Of a DNA stretch of 64,000 nt, positions 8,230 to 14,826 are shown one piece after another (position 1 is the first letter of the stretch; each line of letters starts with the position of its first letter). A program made the translations under genes and the position numbers. A model generated the notes under the pieces. It made no database searches. It worked only from the letters and a program-made list of their open reading frames with translations, and had not been told where the DNA came from. Origin of the DNA: Algoriphagus sp. (GTDB lineage: Bacteria; Bacteroidota; Bacteroidia; Cytophagales; Cyclobacteriaceae); contig NZ_JAUXYL010000020.1 in assembly GCF_030694375.1 (NCBI RefSeq), forward strand, positions 248,001-312,000, in the 5' to 3' direction.

Positions 8230-9273
8230 ATGAAAAAATCTCTTTTTATTCTCTTTACTCTCCTTTTTTTAGCAGTCTCAATAAGTTTTGGTTTTCAAAC
8301 CAGTCCACTGTTTTCAAGCCAAGAACCCCTGCCTATCAAGATGTCATTCTCGATTAAAGAATTGAGGAAAAACACCAATGACTCCACCTACATGGATTCA
8401 TTTCTTATGCTGGAGTCGAGCCCGGGACAGTGGGACACCATTCCTTTAGAAATGCGAACCCGTGGTAATTTTCGTCTTGCCAATTGCCTTTATCCTCCTA
8501 TCAGAATCAAATTCAAGAATAAGAAAATCAACGGGACTGTTTTTGAAAATAATAAAAGTTTGAAGTTGGTCCTTCCCTGCCAAAAAGGAAAAGGCGCGGA
8601 TTCCTATATTGGGAAGGAGTATTTGGCTTATCAGCTTTTGGAAGACATCACCCAGTACTATTTTGATACCCGATTGGTTCAAGTCAATTTCACAAACCTC
8701 GATGATAAAAAAGGAGGAGAGACTTCTCTTTTGGGCTTTTTGATTCAGGACGATGATGAGGTAGCTGCCCGATTTGGTGGAAAAATTGTAGAAGGAAGAA
8801 AAATTCTCCCTACAGTCATGCAAGATTCTGCAACTGTCAGACAGGACTTTTTTCAATTCATGATTGGCAATACGGATTTTTCAACACTTTTTCTCCACAA
8901 TCAAAAAGTACTTCAGTTGGATGAAAAAACGATCATTCCTTTAGCTTATGATTTTGACATGTGTGGACTGGTTAGTCCCCCATATGCTCAAGTTAGTCCT
9001 CAGTTAAACATTAAGTCAGTGACGGACCGCCTGTACCGGGGATTTTGTAGAGATGAGGCCTTTGTTCAGGCGATCAGACAGGAGTTTTTGGCAAAGGAGT
9101 CTCAATTCTGGAGTACTGTCGAACGCCAACAGCCCTATATGACAGATATAGATATGAAGATGACAAAAACCTTTCTAAAGGGGTTTTTTGATGTATTAAA
9201 AAACGACAGACTCTTCCGGGATCAAATACTGGCCGCTTGTAGAGGTAGCGACGGTGCAGTTCAAGGTAGATAA
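8230..9273 (+). CDS. Secreted protein, possible CotH/HipA-like kinase fold
   Basis: A 347-residue exported protein (signal MKKSLFILFTLLFLAVSISF; start at 8230 chosen over 8173 for that reason). I do not recognise the family with certainty. The order RTRGNFR...PPIRIKFK, LKLVLPC, YIGKEYLAYQLLEDIT, then QFMIGNTDFS and PLAYDFDMCG is reminiscent of the atypical protein kinase fold of CotH/HipA proteins (N in IGNTD, D in YDFD as metal-binding residues). That would imply an extracytoplasmic kinase, but this is inference. No operon partner: 130 bp from the globin and 376 bp before the next gene. Confidence 0.6.
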   Translation: MKKSLFILFTLLFLAVSISFGFQTSPLFSSQEPLPIKMSFSIKELRKNTNDSTYMDSFLMLESSPGQWDTIPLEMRTRGNFRLANCLYPPIRIKFKNKKINGTVFENNKSLKLVLPCQKGKGADSYIGKEYLAYQLLEDITQYYFDTRLVQVNFTNLDDKKGGETSLLGFLIQDDDEVAARFGGKIVEGRKILPTVMQDSATVRQDFFQFMIGNTDFSTLFLHNQKVLQLDEKTIIPLAYDFDMCGLVSPPYAQVSPQLNIKSVTDRLYRGFCRDEAFVQAIRQEFLAKESQFWSTVERQQPYMTDIDMKMTKTFLKGFFDVLKNDRLFRDQILAACRGSDGAVQGR

Positions 9274-9649
9274 GAACTGAATTGTCATTTTTGCAGATTT
9301 TACTAATTCTGGAGCCACAGTTAAGTTAGTTTGCACACACTGCAATTCAAGAGTGGATTGCAAGTTACTTTTTTTAAATTTCAATTATATAAAGCAGACA
9401 GCTTGTTCGACTTTGGGTGATTTGAAACGGTTTGCACGGTAAATTCCCTAAATCTTTTGAATGGTCAATTCAAAAAATGATAAGGGGATTTTTTATGTGC
9501 AACTTAACTTTTGTGACTCAACCGTGTAGAATAGGAGTAGACTCCTGATGATTTCTGATTTTTGAACTTTATTTTTTGATTTTTCCTGTTCGACAATTTT
9601 AACTGTAGGTAGCCCAAATAAATTCTGACATCAAACCTTTTTAGTCGTT
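9274..9649. other. Intergenic region with no recognised gene
   Basis: 376 bp, AT-rich, with stops in all frames that I could follow. I see no hairpin terminator, tRNA or repeat here. It presumably holds the promoter of the ACP-like gene at 9650. Confidence 0.6.
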
Positions 9650-9895
9650 ATGCAAAACCAAATAGAAAAATCCAGAATAATGATTGCAGTTTTCAGGGAG
9701 TTTGGCATTCCCATCACCGGATCCAGAAAGCAAATGCGATTTTATTCCGAAATCCCGGTGGACAAGTTTTATGTTGAGGGAATTCTTTTCGAATTGGAAT
9801 GCAGACTTGGAGTTTTGCTGGACGATGAAGATAATCAGCAGATTGATTCTCCTTTGGATGTGATTCGTTCTTTTAAGGATAAAGACATTGCCTGA
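9650..9895 (+). CDS. Acyl carrier protein-like small protein lacking the carrier serine
   Basis: An 81-residue acidic protein. The second half reads like an acyl carrier protein: EIPVDKFYVEGILFELECRL, GVLLDDED and SPLDVIRSF align with helix II, the loop and helix IV of ACPs. The DSL motif that carries phosphopantetheine is replaced by DKF, so no serine is available for the prosthetic group. It may be a structural or regulatory ACP homologue, or a divergent protein of the same fold. It stands alone, 53 bp before a secreted DUF1080 protein. Confidence 0.6.
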   Translation: MQNQIEKSRIMIAVFREFGIPITGSRKQMRFYSEIPVDKFYVEGILFELECRLGVLLDDEDNQQIDSPLDVIRSFKDKDIA

Positions 9896-9948
9896 TTACC
9901 ATTTGGCATCAAAGAACTTTTGGGTAGATTGTATGGACAAAAAGCCCA

Positions 9949-10620
9949 ATGAAAAATCTACTTTCACTACTCGTTCTGCTGACCTGCCTTCAAGGCGTCT
10001 CTTTTTCACAAGTTTCACTTTTTGACGGGAAAAGCCTTTCAGGTTGGTACATGGATGTTCCTGATCTTCAAAAAGACAGCAGCTTAAGGAGACCATTTAT
10101 TGTGAGGGATGGATTATTGGTCAGCTTGGGGACTCCGGGAGGCCATTTGATTTCGGATAAAAGCTATGAAGACTACATTCTGGAATTTGAATATCGATTT
10201 GTTGGAGATCCGGGCAATTGCGGGGTTTTAGTCCATGCCTCCACACCCAGGGCCTTGTACGGGATGTTTCCAAAATCCATAGAGGTGCAAATGATGCACA
10301 GCAACGCAGGAGATTTTTGGTGTATTCAAGAAAATATCCAAGTGGAGGATATGGAGGAAAGAAGGGGTCCGAGGGAAAACTGGGGAGTAACAGAAGGCAA
10401 GGAGCGGCGGATTATCAATTTGACGGATGGTTCCGAAAAACCACTTGGAGAATGGAATCAGATGAAAATCAAGTGTGAGGGAGACAAAATTACCGTGTGG
10501 GTTAACGGAGATCTTGTCAACGACGGATTTGGTGCCACTGCTCAGAAAGGTCAAATTGCACTTCAGGCCGAAGGGGCAGAAGTGGAATTTAAAGGATTGA
10601 TTTTGACATCCTTGAAATAA
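9949..10620 (+). CDS. Secreted DUF1080 (3-keto-disaccharide hydrolase-like) protein
   Basis: A 223-residue protein with signal peptide (MKNLLSLLVLLTCLQGVSFS) and one concanavalin-like DUF1080 domain: SLFDGKSLSGWY at the mature N terminus, LEFEYRF...GNCGVLVH, and WNQMKIKCEGDKITVWVNGD near residues 170-190. Members bind or hydrolyse 3-keto-glucosides or other glycans in the periplasm. The sugar cannot be assigned here. A strong hairpin terminator (10680-10716) follows. Confidence 0.9.
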   Translation: MKNLLSLLVLLTCLQGVSFSQVSLFDGKSLSGWYMDVPDLQKDSSLRRPFIVRDGLLVSLGTPGGHLISDKSYEDYILEFEYRFVGDPGNCGVLVHASTPRALYGMFPKSIEVQMMHSNAGDFWCIQENIQVEDMEERRGPRENWGVTEGKERRIINLTDGSEKPLGEWNQMKIKCEGDKITVWVNGDLVNDGFGATAQKGQIALQAEGAEVEFKGLILTSLK

Positions 10621-10679
10621 AAATAAGATTGATAGCTCATTGGAGTTTATAGTCCTACAATATTTTTTCTTGGAGGCTG

Positions 10680-10716
10680 TGACTAAAACCCATTTGAGGG
10701 TTTAGGTCATTTTTTG
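10680..10716 (+). terminator. Hairpin terminator after the DUF1080 gene
   Basis: An imperfect stem (outer TGAC with GTCA, inner AAACCC with GGGTTT) closes over loop ATTTGA and is followed by TTTTTT at 10710-10715. Confidence 0.75.
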
Positions 10717-10849
10717 GAGATCCTAATCCTGAGGGTTTGAATTGGATTTTTTAGTGATTTGTACTTAAAATCAATTTTTGGTTAGTGTTTTTGATTCAAA
10801 AAAAAGCTCCCATTGGAGTTAATTTTAGTCTGTAACGCATTGAATCTCC

Positions 10850-12289
10850 ATGAACTTACCAATTGCAGACTGGCATGTGCATCCAAATCTCAAAACCTAC
10901 GGCCACAGCTTTGATAGAAGCCTGTCAGACAAATCCAGTCTTTGGAAACACGATTCTCCAGGCTTTCTAAAAAAGCTCCTAAACCGTGTTTTTGGGTTGA
11001 CCCGGTATTATCAGGCCACGTATGCATCACTCCACAGTGGAGGAGTGAAAATTGCCTTTGTGTCTTTGTATCCTTTTGAAAAAGGGTTTTTCGTAAACGG
11101 GATGTTAAACGGGCCTTTGACCGCATTTTTTGCCAATATGGTAACCGGAATTGGTTTTCGGCGCGTCAGACATCTCCAAAAACAGCTGAATTATTTCAAT
11201 GAACTGGAAGGGGAGATGCGGTTTTTATTGAATGCGGAAAAAAGTTGTCCCCGTGGAAGTGAAATTTTATTATGGGAAATTTCAGATTCATGGAAAGCGG
11301 TTTCACAAGAACTCACCAAAGAAAATTCGCTCATAATCATACCCACAATAGAGGGGAGTCATGTTTTCAATTCAGGTCTTGGAGCCTTCGGGAAGGAAAC
11401 TAGCGAAAAGCAAGTCCTCCGGAATATAGACAGGCTGAAAAATTGGAGGCATTCGCCATTTTTTATCACTTTCGCACACAATTTCAGCAATGACTTTTGC
11501 GGGCATGCCCCGAGTTTGGAGAAACTTGGGCCTTTGGTCAATCAAAAACCTCAAATGGGAGTAGGGTTCACGGAGTTGGGATGGACTGTGGTCAAGTCAC
11601 TTTTGGATGACCGCAATGGCAGACCCATCCTGGTGGACTTGAAGCACATGAGTTTACAGTCCAGAAAGGAGATATATGCCTGGAATGGAAATCGAGTAAA
11701 AGGGAAAAGCCCGCTAATTGTAAGTCATGGGGCGGTTACAGGCTGTAGCTGGGAGGAAAAGGGAAGATTTCACCACCCCCTGTTTTGTGAGGCAGAGATC
11801 AATTTTTACGATGAAGATATTCTTGAGATTATGAGCTCGGGAGGGTTTTTTGCCCTACAGCTGGATGCCAATCGGCTCGGAAATTCTCGGGCAATCCGAA
11901 AACCTGTTTTTGGAGACAGGAAACAGGGGTTTGAGTCCTCCTGTCGTCTGATTTGGGCTCATCTCAGGCATATCGGCGAGCTGCTTGACAGCAGAGGATT
12001 GCCAGCCTGGGATCAGGTCGGACTCGGATCGGACTTTGACGGCACGATCAATCCCTTGGAGGGAATCTGGACAGCAGAAGATTTTCCTGCTATGGCACAG
12101 GGACTATTGTTGGAAATAGAGCGTTATCTCGATTCAAAGAATTGTCTGAGTGATTTAAACAACAAATACGTCGAACCTGAGGATATCCTCAACAAGTTTC
12201 TTTTCGGAAATACGCTGGATTTTTTGAAGACGCACTATAGCCACCCAGCCTTTAACCACGAGCAGAAAATTGGCAAAATGCATCAATAA
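10850..12289 (+). CDS. Peptidase M19 (membrane dipeptidase family)
   Basis: A 479-residue zinc amidohydrolase-fold peptidase. Seen are the HxH metal motif DWHVHPN at the N terminus, IPTIEGSHVF (bridging Glu, about residue 168), VDLKHMS and VSHGA (metal and active-site histidines, about 265 and 293) and GLGSDFDG (about 392). Homologues cleave dipeptides, including D-amino-acid forms. At 479 residues it is longer than typical M19 proteins (about 350-420) because of an insertion after the first motif. There is no signal peptide, so it is probably cytoplasmic. It converges on the Res toxin gene, the stops being 2 bp apart. Confidence 0.88.
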   Translation: MNLPIADWHVHPNLKTYGHSFDRSLSDKSSLWKHDSPGFLKKLLNRVFGLTRYYQATYASLHSGGVKIAFVSLYPFEKGFFVNGMLNGPLTAFFANMVTGIGFRRVRHLQKQLNYFNELEGEMRFLLNAEKSCPRGSEILLWEISDSWKAVSQELTKENSLIIIPTIEGSHVFNSGLGAFGKETSEKQVLRNIDRLKNWRHSPFFITFAHNFSNDFCGHAPSLEKLGPLVNQKPQMGVGFTELGWTVVKSLLDDRNGRPILVDLKHMSLQSRKEIYAWNGNRVKGKSPLIVSHGAVTGCSWEEKGRFHHPLFCEAEINFYDEDILEIMSSGGFFALQLDANRLGNSRAIRKPVFGDRKQGFESSCRLIWAHLRHIGELLDSRGLPAWDQVGLGSDFDGTINPLEGIWTAEDFPAMAQGLLLEIERYLDSKNCLSDLNNKYVEPEDILNKFLFGNTLDFLKTHYSHPAFNHEQKIGKMHQ

Positions 12290-12291
12290 AA

Positions 12292-12747
12292 TCATCTCAA
12301 AATCCTCCTGTCAAGTTCAAGAGGATAGCTTTTAAATTCAAGCGAATTGAAATTGCCGGAAAGTGGGTTGATTACATAATTCAGGGAATTCTGATCCACA
12401 ACCGAGGGTACAGCAAAGCAAAGAAGGCCTGATTTTAACAAGTCGGTGCCATATTCCATTGATGCTCTGACTGCCGGGATTTGATTCCATCCCAAGGGTA
12501 ACTCATCTGTTTTGGGCATAAAAATGAGTTGGTCTGGAATGTTGATTTCCATGACAGCATAGCGGATATAGCGATCAGCAGATAGCAGTTCGGGATCAAT
12601 TGTCAATCGCTCCAGTAAGGAAGCTGAGACACTTGATCCGGCATAGACTGCCGGAGTGCCCGGAAGATTCCACCTGCCTCCGTAGATTTTGGCTCCTTCA
12701 CCGCTTGCGTCGCAGTATTGGGTTAGCGCCAGTCGGAATACTTTCAT
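12292..12747 (-). CDS. RES domain toxin (Res-Xre toxin-antitoxin system)
   Basis: A 151-residue RES domain protein with YGGRWNLPGTPAVYAGSSVSASLLERL, whose Arg (GGRWN), Tyr (VYAG), Glu (LLERL) and later Ser (DQNSLNYVINP) give the domain its name. RES toxins deplete NAD+, an ADP-ribosyltransferase-like activity. I chose the ATG at 12747, which leaves 5 bp to the antitoxin stop; a TTG at 12756 would overlap that stop. It is the second gene of the operon, after its antitoxin, the order usual for res-xre pairs. Confidence 0.92.
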   Translation of the reverse strand: MKVFRLALTQYCDASGEGAKIYGGRWNLPGTPAVYAGSSVSASLLERLTIDPELLSADRYIRYAVMEINIPDQLIFMPKTDELPLGWNQIPAVRASMEYGTDLLKSGLLCFAVPSVVDQNSLNYVINPLSGNFNSLEFKSYPLELDRRILR

Positions 12748-12752
12748 TTTTG

Positions 12753-13214
12753 TCAAATAGTAATCCCGTGCTGTAATCGCATGATCTCTGCCTTGAGTAG
12801 GTCAAGCCCCGCAGAGACATCGATCAGATCCAGGGGGATCCGATTGCCGAGTGAAAAAAGCGGACGCTCCATCCATCTGCGAAACCCCTCGCGACCAAAG
12901 TAATTAACCCCGATCGCATAAAGCTCGGCCAATTCGTAGAGCTTTTCAGATTGACCGGTATCAAAAACATCTTTGCGCTGCAGAGTCTTGGCAGAGACTC
13001 CCAATGCATCAGCAAGTGTATTGTAATCCAAGCCTGAAAGCTCCTTAAAGCTCTCAAATGAGCTTTTGTCAAGGCCATTGCGAAAAGTATCAACCCGATT
13101 AAGTGGCTCATCCAGCCAGTCAAAGTCTACTCTAAGAATGTCTTGAGCAGACAAATGTGCTTTTTGATAAACTGCAATTGCAGGCTCGCTGACTTTGAGG
13201 ATTTTCTTTGCCAT
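12753..13214 (-). CDS. Xre/MbcA/ParS-type antitoxin (DUF2384)
   Basis: A 153-residue antitoxin. The N-terminal part (RVDTFRNGLDKSSFESFKELSGLDYNTLADALGVSAKTLQRK) is a helix-turn-helix, and the C-terminal half (LAIGVNYFGREGFRRWMERPLFSLGNRIPLDLID) is the DUF2384 toxin-binding domain, with the typical A/VxxYFGxxxxxxxWL/M and N/GxxPLDLI features. It neutralises the downstream RES toxin and probably represses its own promoter in the 207 bp upstream. Small, self-contained and flanked by other accessory genes, it is consistent with acquisition by transfer. Confidence 0.9.
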   Translation of the reverse strand: MAKKILKVSEPAIAVYQKAHLSAQDILRVDFDWLDEPLNRVDTFRNGLDKSSFESFKELSGLDYNTLADALGVSAKTLQRKDVFDTGQSEKLYELAELYAIGVNYFGREGFRRWMERPLFSLGNRIPLDLIDVSAGLDLLKAEIMRLQHGITI

Positions 13215-13421
13215 GGCTTTTATCGGTAAATTGTCTCCTAAGATAACGTAATTTGTCTGATTTTTGATTTATGTTACCACATTTATTTACTTAACAAGCA
13301 ATTTTTTTACTACCGTGACTATAGAGAATTTGGTTCTAAGGGGGATAAAAGTGCGAAAGGCAAGTCTTATAATAGCCCCAGGATGCATGCTGGTTAAAAG
13401 GAAATGACTTAGTTTTGAGGA

Positions 13422-14027
13422 TCAGATATTTTCAAAGACCTCAGTCAAGTCAAGTTTGAAACTTGAGATCACTTTGGATTCGACGATTTCTCCGATGGTA
13501 AAAAGTTTCGAAGGAAGGTATTTTCCCTCAGCCAAAGTATAAATCATCAAGGTACACTCATTGGGATGAATCACCCAATATTCCTGAACGCCGGACTCCT
13601 CATACACCTCGTATTTGTTTTGGATTTCTTTTCGGTTGTTTCCTGGAGAAAGGATTTCAATAATCAAATCAGGTGCCCCGATGCATCCGAATTCGTCTAT
13701 TTTTTCGGGATCACAGATCACGCAGATATCAGGCTGCACTACGGTGTCTATATCCTCGTTTCTTTTGGATTTGACCGGAAGTCTTACTTCAAAAGGTGCT
13801 GTAAATACTTCACATTTTTCACCTTTTAAGTAATTATAAAGATGATTTGATACGTTCAGAGAAACTCGCTGATGATTGACTCGAGGTGCAGCGGCTTGCT
13901 TGAAGATTTTCCCCTTGATTAATTCCACCATTTCATCCATCTGCCAAGTCAGGTAGTCGGCATAAGTATAGTGCCCATACTCGGAGAGCGGTTCTTCGAC
14001 TTTGTTGGGTTCTTCTGGCTTTTGCAT
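13422..14027 (-). CDS. Uma2 family endonuclease-like protein (DUF820)
   Basis: A 201-residue PD-(D/E)XK fold protein. The core is VVQPDICVICDP (catalytic Asp), GAPDLIIEILSPGN (Glu in IEIL) and KYEVYEESGVQEYWVIHP (Lys/Tyr), the standard Uma2 signature. Biological roles are not settled; such genes are numerous in cyanobacteria and Bacteroidota and are thought to act in DNA processing. It lies between two toxin-antitoxin modules in an accessory stretch, alone in its transcription unit. Confidence 0.9.
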   Translation of the reverse strand: MQKPEEPNKVEEPLSEYGHYTYADYLTWQMDEMVELIKGKIFKQAAAPRVNHQRVSLNVSNHLYNYLKGEKCEVFTAPFEVRLPVKSKRNEDIDTVVQPDICVICDPEKIDEFGCIGAPDLIIEILSPGNNRKEIQNKYEVYEESGVQEYWVIHPNECTLMIYTLAEGKYLPSKLFTIGEIVESKVISSFKLDLTEVFENI

Positions 14028-14098
14028 AAGTTAAAAATATGGAATATTTGCAATGGAGAGAAATTAGCTGAATTAGGTGTTTGGTTTAGAATTTTGAT

Positions 14099-14177
14099 CT
14101 TGATCATATTAAACTCCCCGCATTTCAATACGCTATTCGTACATATGAGTTGACTTCGATTGGGTTGAAACCAAATT
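14099..14177 (-). pseudogene. Decayed copy of the dnaE 3' end
   Basis: These 79 bases align without gaps to 14819-14897, the last codons of dnaE; by hand count 53 of 79 match. Read on the minus strand in the dnaE frame it gives FGFNPIEVN...RIAY, stop, NAG against FGFYSIEVN...RMAYWNAGED in the intact gene. The toxin-antitoxin pair 14220-14749 lies between the two copies. No more of dnaE is present here. Confidence 0.75.
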
Positions 14178-14219
14178 GTGCAGATATTGGTATCTTTATC
14201 CAAAGAATCTTATAAAAAG

Positions 14220-14453
14220 ATGGATGTACAGGCAACAAAACTAGAATTGATAGAGATGCTTCTCAGAACTAAGGAAGAAAGTGTCCTGAAAAAAATCAAG
14301 GAATTACTTGAGACTATTTCCTTGAGCGATTCCGAATTGACAGAAGCTGATTATAGAATTTTTGATCAGAGACGGGAAAAGCATCTTTCTGGTCATTCTA
14401 GCTCCTTTTCTTGGGAAGAGGTGAAAGAAGAAGCTAGAAAGTCGGTGAAATGA
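14220..14453 (+). CDS. Addiction-module antitoxin (ParE/RelE partner)
   Basis: A 77-residue, mostly helical, charged protein. Its C-terminal pattern FDQRREKHLSGHSSSFSWEEVKEEAR matches the short antitoxins of the addiction-module component family (RR...L.G...SWEEVK). I set the start at the ATG at 14220; a GTG at 14178 is possible. The stop overlaps the toxin start by 4 bp (ATGA), so the two are translated together. It should bind and neutralise the toxin and repress the operon. Confidence 0.82.
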   Translation: MDVQATKLELIEMLLRTKEESVLKKIKELLETISLSDSELTEADYRIFDQRREKHLSGHSSSFSWEEVKEEARKSVK

Positions 14454-14749
14454 AGCTGGAATTAATTTTAAAAGAGGAAGCTAGACTTGAGATCATTGAT
14501 GCGTATCAGTACTACGAAAGTGCTAAAGTTGGTCTTGGCGAGATTTTTTTGACTCATTTGGACAAGTGTTTTGATCGTATGCTGGCACAACCTCAACAAT
14601 TCCCCATGAAAAGGGCTCCATATCGGGAGGCTGCAGTTACCAAGTTTCCTTTTTTAATCATTTTTGAACTGCAGGAGAAAAGCATCATAGTTTATTCAGT
14701 ATTTAACACTTGGAGAAACCCTGAGAAAAAACCGGGAGAAATTTCCTAA
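14450..14749 (+). CDS. RelE/ParE family toxin
   Basis: A 99-residue protein with the RelE/ParE fold: LKEEARLEIIDAYQYYES at the N terminus, a central helix pair (FLTHLDKCFDRMLAQPQQFP) and a C-terminal beta segment KFPFLIIFELQEKSIIVYSVFNTWRNPEKK. ParE-type members poison gyrase and RelE-type members cleave mRNA on the ribosome; the sequence does not settle which. It overlaps the antitoxin by 4 bp and is convergent with dnaE, sharing a small terminator at 14799-14820. The module sits between an intact and a decayed copy of the dnaE 3' end. Confidence 0.88.
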   Translation: MKLELILKEEARLEIIDAYQYYESAKVGLGEIFLTHLDKCFDRMLAQPQQFPMKRAPYREAAVTKFPFLIIFELQEKSIIVYSVFNTWRNPEKKPGEIS

Positions 14750-14798
14750 ACTTTCAGGCCCTAAAAAGCCACCTCCCCACAGCCTGGCCCTTCGCTAA

Positions 14799-14820
14799 AT
14801 AGCTCCAATGGAGCTTTTCT
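14799..14820. terminator. Small terminator between the toxin gene and dnaE
   Basis: AGCTCC (14801-14806) and GGAGCT (14810-14815) form a compact stem with loop AAT, followed by TTTCTT. It may serve both convergent genes. Confidence 0.5.
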
Positions 14821-14826
14821 TGATAC

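Noticed and set aside
13949..14203. Minus-strand ORF of 84 codons upstream of Uma2
   Set aside because: It spans the decayed dnaE tail in a different frame and overlaps the Uma2 start; the tail homology is in another frame.
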